DNA of 39,146 nucleotides, taken from contig CAZXOC010000031.1 of assembly GCA_964642165.1 (NCBI GenBank), positions 1 through 39,146 of the forward strand, read 5' to 3'. Under the pieces are notes generated by a model. That model saw nothing but the letters and a program-made list of their open reading frames with translations. It searched no databases and had not been told where the DNA came from. This document shows positions 15,862 to 22,909 of the stretch, piece by piece. The translations under genes were made by a program, and so were the position numbers. The DNA comes from CAYRVX01 sp964642165 (lineage in GTDB: Bacteria > Planctomycetota > Phycisphaerae > SM23-33). Positions within the stretch are counted from its first letter, which is position 1, and the number at the start of each line of letters is the position of its first letter.

Positions 15862-17133
15862 TTACAGGTGCCAGGGGGCCCGCATCGGCTGATTGATGAG
15901 GCGCTGGGCCTCGTCGTCGCCGACGGCCTCTTCCTTGACGGGGTCGAACTTGAACGGCCGCCCGAGGCGGATCGCGACGTTCGTCAGGTGCATCAGGCAG
16001 GCGATGTGGTGGGCCACCTCGGCGTTGCCGCTGGCCTTCTGACGCGTCTTGACCGCCTCGCCGAAGCCGACCTCCATCTGGGGATCCGGCATCTTGGCGA
16101 GCTTCTCCTGGTCGTCCTTGCCGAGGTCCTCGAGCTTGACGCCCTTGCTCCTCAGGCCGCTCGGGTCGCCCCACTCGCCGCTCTCGAGCACGAGGGTGAA
16201 GCCGTTGGCGTACTTGAGCTTCGACCAGCCCCACATGCCGGAGACCTCGGGGTGCGCCGGCGGGGCCGATGACTCGACTGCCACCGGGTGCATCGCGTCC
16301 AGGCCGAAGATGTACGCCGGCCCCATGAGGTGGTGCTGGCCCATATCGGCCAGGCCGCCGCCTTCGTAGTCCCAGTACCAGCGGTGCGTCCCGCCGATGC
16401 GCGGGGGCTGGAACGGCTTGACGGGGCTGGGCCCGCAGTACATGTCCCAGTCGAGCCAGTCGGGCACGGGCACGGGCGGCACGTCGATCTTGCCGGCCCA
16501 CTGCTTGACCTTGAAGCCGCCGCGGCGAACGTAGCAGGCGTCGGTCTTCTCCAGCAGCCCGCTGAGGATGATCTTGCGGCTCAGGCGGTTGGTATCGCTG
16601 CGGGCGTAGCCCTCGCGGCCGTACGTGCCGACCTGGAAGACGCGCCCGTAGCGCTGCTCGGCCGTGGCGACGGCGCGGCCCTCGGCGACGAAGCGGGTCA
16701 TGGGCTTCTCGCAGAGGACGTCCTTGCCGCACTCCATGGCGGCGATGCTGATCAGGGCGTGCCAGTGCGGCGGCGTGGCGATGGCGACAACGTCGATGTC
16801 CTTGCGCTCGACGACGCGGCGGAAGTCCCGGTATGTCTTGCACTTGACGGTCTGGCGCTTGTTGGCGCCGGCGGCGGTGCGCGCGGAGCGCTGGTCGTTC
16901 ACGTCGCAGGCCGCCAGCATCTTGGTGTTCAGCTTGTGGCGCCCCTTGAGGTCACCGAACGTCCCCCCGCCGCGCCCGCCGCAGCCGATGAGCGTCGCGC
17001 CGAACGTGTCGCTGGGCGCGACCCGCCCCGCCCCGCCCAGCACGTGCCGCGGGACGATCGTGAACGCCGCCACGCCGGCGGCCGAACCCTTCAGAAAGCC
17101 CCGCCGGCTTACCTTCCTGCCCTGTCTAGCCAT
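15862..17133 (-). CDS. Tat-exported Gfo/Idh/MocA-family oxidoreductase
   Basis: A 423-residue NAD(P)-dependent sugar oxidoreductase-like protein. A Tat leader (SRRGFLKG, arginines 10-11) is followed by the Rossmann fold with LIGCGGRGGG at about 48-58, CDVNDQR after strand 2, ATPPHWH and the family motif CEKPMTR. The C-terminal domain has THRWYWDYEGGGLADMGQHH, typical of the large planctomycete group of exported Gfo/Idh proteins. Such enzymes oxidise, reduce or epimerise sugars and may carry the cofactor out with them; some cleave glycosides through a transient 3-keto step, which would fit DUF1080 partners nearby. The ATG at 17133 has AGAGGAGA upstream. First gene of an operon with a HEAT protein. 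Confidence 0.93.
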   Translation of the reverse strand: MARQGRKVSRRGFLKGSAAGVAAFTIVPRHVLGGAGRVAPSDTFGATLIGCGGRGGGTFGDLKGRHKLNTKMLAACDVNDQRSARTAAGANKRQTVKCKTYRDFRRVVERKDIDVVAIATPPHWHALISIAAMECGKDVLCEKPMTRFVAEGRAVATAEQRYGRVFQVGTYGREGYARSDTNRLSRKIILSGLLEKTDACYVRRGGFKVKQWAGKIDVPPVPVPDWLDWDMYCGPSPVKPFQPPRIGGTHRWYWDYEGGGLADMGQHHLMGPAYIFGLDAMHPVAVESSAPPAHPEVSGMWGWSKLKYANGFTLVLESGEWGDPSGLRSKGVKLEDLGKDDQEKLAKMPDPQMEVGFGEAVKTRQKASGNAEVAHHIACLMHLTNVAIRLGRPFKFDPVKEEAVGDDEAQRLINQPMRAPWHL

Positions 17134-17187
17134 TCGCGCATCTCCTCTGGTCTCGAAGGGCTGATCACACGGAACTGCCGGGATCAC

Positions 17188-17216
17188 TGTATACCGGTGA
17201 AACCCGTCCCCCGCAA
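17188..17216 (-). promoter_or_regulatory. Possible promoter TTGCGG-N17-TATACA of the Gfo/Idh operon
   Basis: On the minus strand TTGCGG (17211-17216) and TATACA (17188-17193) are separated by 17 bases and end 54 bases before the ATG at 17133. Both halves share several consensus bases, making this one of the better promoter candidates in the window. Confidence 0.42.
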
Positions 17217-17273
17217 GGGCGGACCGCGGCGCGTCGCCGTGGCGCGGCGCGCGGGAGGAGATCCCCCTCGCCG

Positions 17274-19730
17274 TCAGGTGCCCTGCCCGAGGCGCTTCAG
17301 CGCCGCGGCGGCCTGCTCGGTGAGGAACGCCCCGGGCGCGCCGCGGGCGAGGCGCCGCAGGACGGCGACGGCTCGATCGGTCCCGACCAGCTCGAGCGCG
17401 CGGACGGCGCGCGCGGCCTGTCGCGCCCGGGGGATGGCGGGGTACGGCTTGTTGAGGGCCCCGAGCAGTTCGCCGGCGCGCTGCTGCGCCTCGACGGAGA
17501 CCTTGCCCGCCCGGGCCCTGCCCAGCGCCGCGCGAGCCGGCTGCCCGATCCGCGCCAGCTCCGCGAACGCCTTGGCGCGGGTCGCGTACTCCCGGGCGTC
17601 CAGTTGGGCGATCAGCGCGGCGATGCGGGCGTCGTCCGACCGGACCGGCGCGAGGCGTTCGGCCAGGAAGGCCACCGTCTCCTCGCCGCCGCGGGACAGC
17701 TCCGCCAGTGCGGCCAGGGCCTCGGGCCCCGCCTCCCGGCCCAGCTCGACCCAGAGGGCCTCCAGCCGGCGCGGCTCCAGGCGCGCGGGCCGGCCCCCCG
17801 CCGGGCGCAGGGGGAACCCCCACCACCACGCGAGGGCGTCCTCGGGCGTTCTCAGCTCCCGCCCGGCCAGCCGCTTCAGGGCCCGGCGAACGGCCGAATG
17901 CCGGTTGCCGTCCAGCCATCCCCGGAGAAGCACGACCCCCGCCTCGGCCCCGCCCTCGCGCTCGAGGAGCGACACGGCCAGACTGGTGGTGTAGGACTCC
18001 CCCCGCAGGGCCGGCCCCAGCCGCGACGCCGGCACGTGTCCGCGGAAGGCGGGCGCCTGGAGGGTCTGCAGGGCTCGCTGGGCGGCGCGGGTGTCGGAGT
18101 CGCCCGCCAGGTCCAGCAGCAGCTCGACGTCGCGGACGTCCTTGCGCCCGGCCATCACGCCCGCGCAGTACGACCGGATGTCCCGAACGTGGTCGCGGCA
18201 GAGGCGGGGCAGGTGCGGGGCGAGGGCCTTCGGATCGCGCGCCGCCAGCCCGCGGACGCTCCCCCGCCGGACGCGGTCGTCGGCGTGGGTGACCAGCTCC
18301 AGCAGCCGCCGGTCGACCTCGGCCTTGCGCCGCCCGCTCAGACGCGAGCGCCCGTGCCAGCCGACCGTCCCCGCGCAGTCGCCCAGCAGGTCCACCCGCT
18401 CGCGCCACAGGCCGTCGAACAGAACGCGCTGCGCCTCGGGCGTGTCGTAGCGCGACAGGGCGAACAGCGTGTCGCTGCGGAGGCTTCCGTCCGGCTCGCG
18501 CGGCCAGCGCTGCGCCAGCGCCCTCAGCAGCGCCTTGGGCTTGGCGCTGGTGGCGAAGCCGACCGTCGCGGCGATCTTCACGGCGGTGGCGCGGGCGGCC
18601 TTCTGCTTGTCTTCGAGGCAGCGGACGAGGAACGGCACGGCCGTGTCGACCTCCGCCGCCCGGCCCTTCATCGCGTCGCGAAAGACCTTCGAGTTCAGGT
18701 GCAGCCAAGTCCGGATCCGCGGGTACTCGCCGCGGACGGTCAGGGCGCAGTCCACCGCGACGGCGGTCCTGCAGAAGTCGGGGAAGGGCTGGTCCGCCAC
18801 GGCGCGGCGATGGGCGGCCTGGCCGAGGACCGTGAACGGCCCCGGCCCGAGCAGCCGGCGCGTGAAGTACGCCCGGCGGGTCTCGGCGGGCACGTGGCGC
18901 GCCGCGCGCAGCTCGTCCAGCGCCCAGGCCAGGTGGATCGCGCGGTCGCCGTCGGCGGCCCCGAGCGCCCGGCGGAGGTGAGGCACGGCGTTGGGGCCGA
19001 GCACGATCAACTGCTCCCGGACGAGCGCCGCATCGCTGCCGTCCAGTTTGGCGGCCAGGTCGGCGACCTGCTTCGGCGAGACCCGCAGGGCGCCCCGCTC
19101 GCGCGCGGGCACGAACAGCGGCTCCGCGGCGCGCCACCATCGCCTCCACTGCTCGGACGTCTGCTGGAGCCGCCGCCCGGTGATCTCCCAGAGCGCCCAC
19201 GTCACGGCCGCGTACGTCTGCCTCGCCGTGAAGGAATCGCCCTCGGGGCCCTTGCCGATCCGGGCGAGGAGGTCGATGAGGACGGGCACGGCCTCGCGCC
19301 CGCCCGTCAGGGCGAGCAGCGCCGCCAGGCGCCGAACCGGCTGGTCCTTGGGCTTGCCTTTCGCCAGGGCGCGGCGGCACGCGTCGGCCGTGGCCGGGCC
19401 CCGCCGCCGCAGCTCCGCGACGATGGGCGACGCGTCCGCCGTCTTGCCGGCCCACTCCCCGAAGCGCGTCGCGCGGTAGGCGAAGCTCTGGCTGCGGACA
19501 CCCTCGGTCGTGTCCGGGTGGCCGATGGCCACGGAGCTGTCGATGCCTATCGGCAGCGGCGAGGGCGGCTTCTGCGAGAGGTACCTGGCCAGGAGGTCCG
19601 CCGTCGTCCGATCGGCGGGGCGGGTCGCCGCCGGGCGAGTGGTCGGCTCCGCACAAGCCGCCGCCGCCAGGAGCCACGCCAGGAGGGCGGCGCGGCGAGA
19701 AGCGGTCTGTCGGCACATCGCACGTAGCAT
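17274..19730 (-). CDS. Large HEAT-repeat lipoprotein
   Basis: An 818-residue protein with a lipoprotein leader (LLAWLLAAAAC, cysteine near residue 27) followed by a Thr/Pro/Ala spacer and then many HEAT-like helical pairs along the whole length, e.g. VRRLAALLALTGGREAVPVLIDLL and RARQAARAVRALELVGTDRAVAVLRRL. The repeat LDAREYATRAKAFAELARIGQPARAALGRA near the C-terminus is a recurring planctomycete unit found in WD40/HEAT proteins. No enzyme domain is seen. It would sit on a membrane facing the periplasm as a scaffold. The ATG at 19730 with GGGAGAG five bases upstream is used; the internal ATG at 19718 is an alternative. It stands alone, 140 bases upstream of the Gfo/Idh start region and divergent from the UlaG-like gene. 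Confidence 0.85.
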   Translation of the reverse strand: MLRAMCRQTASRRAALLAWLLAAAACAEPTTRPAATRPADRTTADLLARYLSQKPPSPLPIGIDSSVAIGHPDTTEGVRSQSFAYRATRFGEWAGKTADASPIVAELRRRGPATADACRRALAKGKPKDQPVRRLAALLALTGGREAVPVLIDLLARIGKGPEGDSFTARQTYAAVTWALWEITGRRLQQTSEQWRRWWRAAEPLFVPARERGALRVSPKQVADLAAKLDGSDAALVREQLIVLGPNAVPHLRRALGAADGDRAIHLAWALDELRAARHVPAETRRAYFTRRLLGPGPFTVLGQAAHRRAVADQPFPDFCRTAVAVDCALTVRGEYPRIRTWLHLNSKVFRDAMKGRAAEVDTAVPFLVRCLEDKQKAARATAVKIAATVGFATSAKPKALLRALAQRWPREPDGSLRSDTLFALSRYDTPEAQRVLFDGLWRERVDLLGDCAGTVGWHGRSRLSGRRKAEVDRRLLELVTHADDRVRRGSVRGLAARDPKALAPHLPRLCRDHVRDIRSYCAGVMAGRKDVRDVELLLDLAGDSDTRAAQRALQTLQAPAFRGHVPASRLGPALRGESYTTSLAVSLLEREGGAEAGVVLLRGWLDGNRHSAVRRALKRLAGRELRTPEDALAWWWGFPLRPAGGRPARLEPRRLEALWVELGREAGPEALAALAELSRGGEETVAFLAERLAPVRSDDARIAALIAQLDAREYATRAKAFAELARIGQPARAALGRARAGKVSVEAQQRAGELLGALNKPYPAIPRARQAARAVRALELVGTDRAVAVLRRLARGAPGAFLTEQAAAALKRLGQGT

Positions 19731-19821
19731 GTACGCTCTCCCTGGCAGATCCGGCGGCCGTACGCCGAGCCGCCGCTACTCCCTTAGTGCGCCGCGCGGG
19801 CGCCCGGTTCGCGCGAAACCG

Positions 19822-19851
19822 TTGCCCGCCGGCGTCGTCTCGGCCTACGAT
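19822..19851 (+). promoter_or_regulatory. Possible promoter TTGCCC-N18-TACGAT of the UlaG-like gene
   Basis: TTGCCC (19822-19827) and TACGAT (19846-19851) are 18 bases apart and end 70 bases before the ATG at 19922. Each matches four of six consensus bases. Confidence 0.38.
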
Positions 19852-19921
19852 AGGCGGCCTCTGATCGCGGAAGCACGGGGCGGGCCCGGCGGCGCAGCGA
19901 TCCAGCAATCCGGAGCGAGGC

Positions 19922-20776
19922 ATGGCACCACTCACCGGCGAGGCGCTGATCGACGACATCGACTCCACGACGCCCGGCGAGGGCGAGCTGGCGTTCTGGT
20001 GGCTGGGGCAGCACGGCGTCGTGCTCAAGCTGGGCGCCGCGGTGCTGTACCTGGACCCGTACCTGTCGGAGAGCCCCTCGCGGACGGTCCGGCCGCTGCT
20101 CGCGCCGAGCGAGGTCACCCACGCCGACGCCGTCACCGGCAGCCACGACCACGGCGACCACATCGACCGGCCGATCTGGCCGGACCTGGCCGCCGCGTCG
20201 CCCGGGGCGATCTTCGTCGTTCCGAGGCTGATCCTGGATCGCGGCCTGGCGGGCGAGCTGGACATGCCGCCGGAGCGCTTCGTCGGCCTGGACGACGCCG
20301 CGACCGTCGACGTCGGCGGCGCCCGCATCGTCGGCGTGCCGGCCGCGCACGAACGGCTCGACGCCGATGCCGACACCGGCCTGCACCCCTACCTGGGCTA
20401 CGTCGTCGAGGGCGGCGGCTGCCGCGTCTACCACGCCGGCGACACCTGCCGCTACGAGGGCCTCGAGACGCGCCTGAAGGCCTTCGGCGGCTTCGACGCC
20501 GTCTTCGTGCCCATCAACGGGCGCGACGCGAAGCGCCTCGCCGGCGGCTGCATCGGCAACATGACCTACCAGGAAGCGGTGGACCTCGCCGGCGAGATCG
20601 ACACGCGCGTCGCCGTGCCGACGCACTTCGAGATGTTCGCCGACAACAGCGAGGACCCGCGGAAGTTCGTGGACTACCTGAGGGTGAAGTTCCCCGGCGT
20701 GACGCCGCTGGTGCCGCAGCACGGGCGGCGGACGATCCTCCGCAAGGGCGCCGAACCGGACCTCGCCGGCGGATGA
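19922..20776 (+). CDS. UlaG-like metallo-beta-lactamase-fold hydrolase
   Basis: A 284-residue cytoplasmic protein with the metallo-beta-lactamase fold. The metal motif HxHxDH is clear as His75-D-His77-G-Asp79-His80. FWWLGQHGVVLK precedes it, YHAGDT supplies the next ligand, and VPTHFEMFADN near residue 234 supplies the last histidine. This layout is that of the L-ascorbate-6-phosphate lactonase (UlaG) group, which opens lactones of phosphorylated sugars acids or cleaves phosphodiesters. No ula operon genes are present, so the substrate is open. The ATG at 19922 has GGAGCGAGG upstream. Its last 103 bases overlap the end of the convergent membrane-protein gene. Confidence 0.87.
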   Translation: MAPLTGEALIDDIDSTTPGEGELAFWWLGQHGVVLKLGAAVLYLDPYLSESPSRTVRPLLAPSEVTHADAVTGSHDHGDHIDRPIWPDLAAASPGAIFVVPRLILDRGLAGELDMPPERFVGLDDAATVDVGGARIVGVPAAHERLDADADTGLHPYLGYVVEGGGCRVYHAGDTCRYEGLETRLKAFGGFDAVFVPINGRDAKRLAGGCIGNMTYQEAVDLAGEIDTRVAVPTHFEMFADNSEDPRKFVDYLRVKFPGVTPLVPQHGRRTILRKGAEPDLAGG

Positions 20777-21648
20777 GGGAACCGCGACCATGACGGGACT
20801 CGCGCGGCCTCTTGCCGGACTGACGGCCCTGCTGGGTGCCGCGACGGGACCGGCGGGGGCGTCGCGGCTGGCTGCACCGGCGGCGCGGCCGGCTGGGGGC
20901 TCGGTTCACACGTGGCCGCCGCGAGCCAGGCCTCCAGGCGCCGGACGTGCTCGGGCACGACCTTGCCGCGGAGGTCGCGCCCGCCGATGCCCAGGCGGAC
21001 CTCGGCGTAGCGGCCGTGCGACCTGTCCACCGTCAGCGAGACGTCCTCCGGCGGGGCGATCAGCACGTCGCTGCGGTCCTGCCGGACGAAGATCGCGCCG
21101 TCGCCGCCCAGCCAGCCCTTCCAGGGCATGATCCCCTGGACGAGCACGACCATGTCGCCGCGCTGCTTGGGCACGGCGGTGGCGATGCCCTCGACGGCCT
21201 GCTCGGCCCACCGGGCCGCCTCCGGCGAGGCCTGGACCGCCCCCGCGCCCGCGACGCGCCGGTACCGGCGGAAGCACCCCACCGCCCAGTAGATCTGCGC
21301 GCAGCCGAGTGCCAGGAAGACGGCGTCGATGCCGAGGCCCGGCTCGGCGGCCAGCGCCGTGCCCGAGGCGACGAGGTTCCAGGCGCCGATGACGATCAGC
21401 GCGACGCCCTGGTAGACGATGCCCGCCGGGCTGGGCGAGGAGAGCCCCCAGATGCCCCCCACCAGCAGCATCGCCCCCAAGGCCACCAGGCCCGCGTTGA
21501 TCGGGCTGTCCAGCAGCCCCGGCAGGCCGACCACCAGCGCCAGGCCGCCGAAGATCAGGCTGCCCACGGCACTGCTCTTGACGAACCTGGCGACGCTGTA
21601 GGCGTCCGCGGCGGCCTGCAGCTGGCGGTGATGCGTGCGAATGTCCAC
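20674..21648 (-). CDS. Four-helix membrane protein with cytoplasmic domain and Pro-rich tail
   Basis: A 324-residue protein not assigned to a family. It has four hydrophobic helices at about 25-45, 50-70, 75-97 and 104-125, then RRYRR and a soluble domain (about 135-265) with repeated Val/Ile strands such as GDMVVLVQGIMPWKG and DRSDVLIAPPEDVSL, then a Pro/Ala-rich tail. The GTG start at 21648 is preceded by GGAGGAG, a strong ribosome binding site. Residues from about 291 on are encoded antisense to the last 103 bases of the UlaG-like gene and read as low-complexity Arg/Pro sequence. Either the two genes truly overlap tail to tail, or a frameshift hides the real stop near the Pro-rich tail. 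Confidence 0.72.
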   Translation of the reverse strand: MDIRTHHRQLQAAADAYSVARFVKSSAVGSLIFGGLALVVGLPGLLDSPINAGLVALGAMLLVGGIWGLSSPSPAGIVYQGVALIVIGAWNLVASGTALAAEPGLGIDAVFLALGCAQIYWAVGCFRRYRRVAGAGAVQASPEAARWAEQAVEGIATAVPKQRGDMVVLVQGIMPWKGWLGGDGAIFVRQDRSDVLIAPPEDVSLTVDRSHGRYAEVRLGIGGRDLRGKVVPEHVRRLEAWLAAATCEPSPQPAAPPVQPAATPPPVPSRHPAGPSVRQEAARVPSWSRFPHPPARSGSAPLRRIVRRPCCGTSGVTPGNFTLR

Positions 21649-21785
21649 GGTGTCTCCTCCCTCTCTGCCCCGCTTCGACGTCGCGCCTTATCGGCCGATC
21701 CGCGGTCCCGCTGGAGCACGGCGCGGCGGCGCGTCGGCCGGCCGGCGCAGCCGCCGGGGCCTTCCCCCATGGCGTGCGTGTTGGA

Positions 21786-21791
21786 TAGAAT
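21786..21791 (+). promoter_or_regulatory. Possible -10 element (TAGAAT) of the isomerase-like gene
   Basis: TAGAAT (five of six -10 consensus bases) lies 85 bases before the GTG start at 21877, directly ahead of a small hairpin. TTCCCC at 21762-21767 is a poor -35 candidate. Confidence 0.3.
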
Positions 21792-21799
21792 GGCGGCCG

Positions 21800-21815
21800 G
21801 GCCGGAGAACCGGCC
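21800..21815 (+). other. Perfect hairpin at the presumed 5' end of the isomerase-like mRNA
   Basis: GGCCGG, loop AGAA, CCGGCC. If TAGAAT at 21786 is the -10 box, transcription would start within a few bases of this stem, so the RNA would begin with a stable hairpin. Stabilising 5' hairpins are known in bacteria; function here is inferred. Confidence 0.28.
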
Positions 21816-21876
21816 GTCCGGGCGTCGTCAGGTGAGCTTCCGCGGCGTGGCCGCCGCGGCAAATGAGGAGCAGGAC

Positions 21877-22782
21877 GTGGTTTTGGATCGTTCCGACGGA
21901 CAGACGAGACGTGACGTGCTGCGACTGGGCGCCGCCGGCGCGGCGGGGCTGCTGACCGGCGGGCTTCGCGGCCTGGCGGCCGAGGCCGTCGCCGTCGCGG
22001 CGCCGCCGCCCCGGAAGAAGCGCATTCCGGTGGGGCTGCAGCTCTACTCGGTGCGAAACGAGTGCGGCAAGGACAAGGGCAAGAACCTCACGAAGGTGAT
22101 CGAGGCCGTCGCGAAGATGGGCTACGAGGCCGTCGAGTTCGCCGGCTACTACGGCTGGGGCGCGAAGGACCTGAAGAAGCTGCTGGACGCCAACGGCCTG
22201 ACGTGCTGCGGGACGCACACCGGCCTGGGCGCCCTGCAGGGCGAGAGCTTCCAGCGGACGGTGGACCTGCACAAGACGCTCGGCGCCAAGTTCATCATCG
22301 TGCCGGGCATGCCGCGCCAGTACACGCGGACCGCCGAGGGCTGGAAGAAGGCCGCCGGCGTCTTCAACGAGATCGCCGCCAAGCTCGAGCCGCTCGGCAT
22401 GTACACCGGCTACCACAACCACAGCCACGAGTTCCACAAGATGGGCGACACGACGCCGTGGGATATCTTCTTCGGCAACACGCACGAGCGGGTCGTGATG
22501 CAGCTCGACACGGGCAACTGCATGGGCGGCAAGGGCGACCCCGTGGCGATCATGAAAAAGTACCCCGGGCGCCAGCTCACGCTGCACATGAAGGAGCACG
22601 GCGGCACGCCCAAGACGGTCGTCGGCGAGGGCACCTGCCCGTGGAAGGAGCTCATCCGCCTGGCCCGGACCATCGGCAAGACGCGGTGGTTCGTCATCGA
22701 GCACGAGCGCCGCGGCCAGTCGCCCCTGGAAGCCGTCGCCAAGTGCATCACCAACTTCCGGAAGATCCAGGCGGAAGTGTAA
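21877..22782 (+). CDS. Tat-exported sugar phosphate isomerase/epimerase-like TIM barrel
   Basis: A 301-residue AP-endonuclease-2-like TIM barrel (xylose-isomerase-like superfamily). The leader is Tat type (TRRDVLRLG, arginines 11-12). The barrel starts at PVGLQLYSVR and shows the usual metal-site residues: Glu87 in AVEFAG, the THTG loop, the YHNHSHEF strand (His180-His184, Glu185), Asp211 in MQLDTGN, His237 in LHMKEH, and Glu275 in FVIEHE. Family members isomerise or epimerise sugars, or act as lyases or hydrolases on modified sugars. The GTG at 21877 is chosen since GAGGAG lies 6 bases upstream and the leader starts there; the longer frame upstream is antisense to the membrane protein. Export is common for planctomycete members. 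Confidence 0.9.
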   Translation: MVLDRSDGQTRRDVLRLGAAGAAGLLTGGLRGLAAEAVAVAAPPPRKKRIPVGLQLYSVRNECGKDKGKNLTKVIEAVAKMGYEAVEFAGYYGWGAKDLKKLLDANGLTCCGTHTGLGALQGESFQRTVDLHKTLGAKFIIVPGMPRQYTRTAEGWKKAAGVFNEIAAKLEPLGMYTGYHNHSHEFHKMGDTTPWDIFFGNTHERVVMQLDTGNCMGGKGDPVAIMKKYPGRQLTLHMKEHGGTPKTVVGEGTCPWKELIRLARTIGKTRWFVIEHERRGQSPLEAVAKCITNFRKIQAEV

Positions 22783-22855
22783 GGTCCCGATCCAGCCGGG
22801 CCCGCCGCGCCGGGCGCCGGTGGCAGGAGTTCGGGAGCCAGGGCGCCATGGCTCG

Positions 22856-22883
22856 ACGCCGCGTGCCGTTCGGCGCGCGGCGT
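22856..22883 (+). terminator. 12-bp GC hairpin terminator candidate
   Basis: A 12-bp stem (22856-22867 with 22872-22883, one G-T wobble) closes on a GTTC loop and is followed by TTCGCTT. It lies 73 bases past the isomerase-like stop codon and 26 bases before the next start, which suits intrinsic termination, though the T run is short. It could also act in the leader of the next gene. Confidence 0.5.
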
Positions 22884-22909
22884 TTCGCTTGCGCGGGCGG
22901 AGAACGCGG

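Noticed and set aside
17134..20376. N-terminal extension of the Gfo/Idh frame to 1504 codons
   Set aside because: It overlaps the HEAT lipoprotein in another frame; the Tat leader with AGAGGAGA upstream marks the start at 17133.
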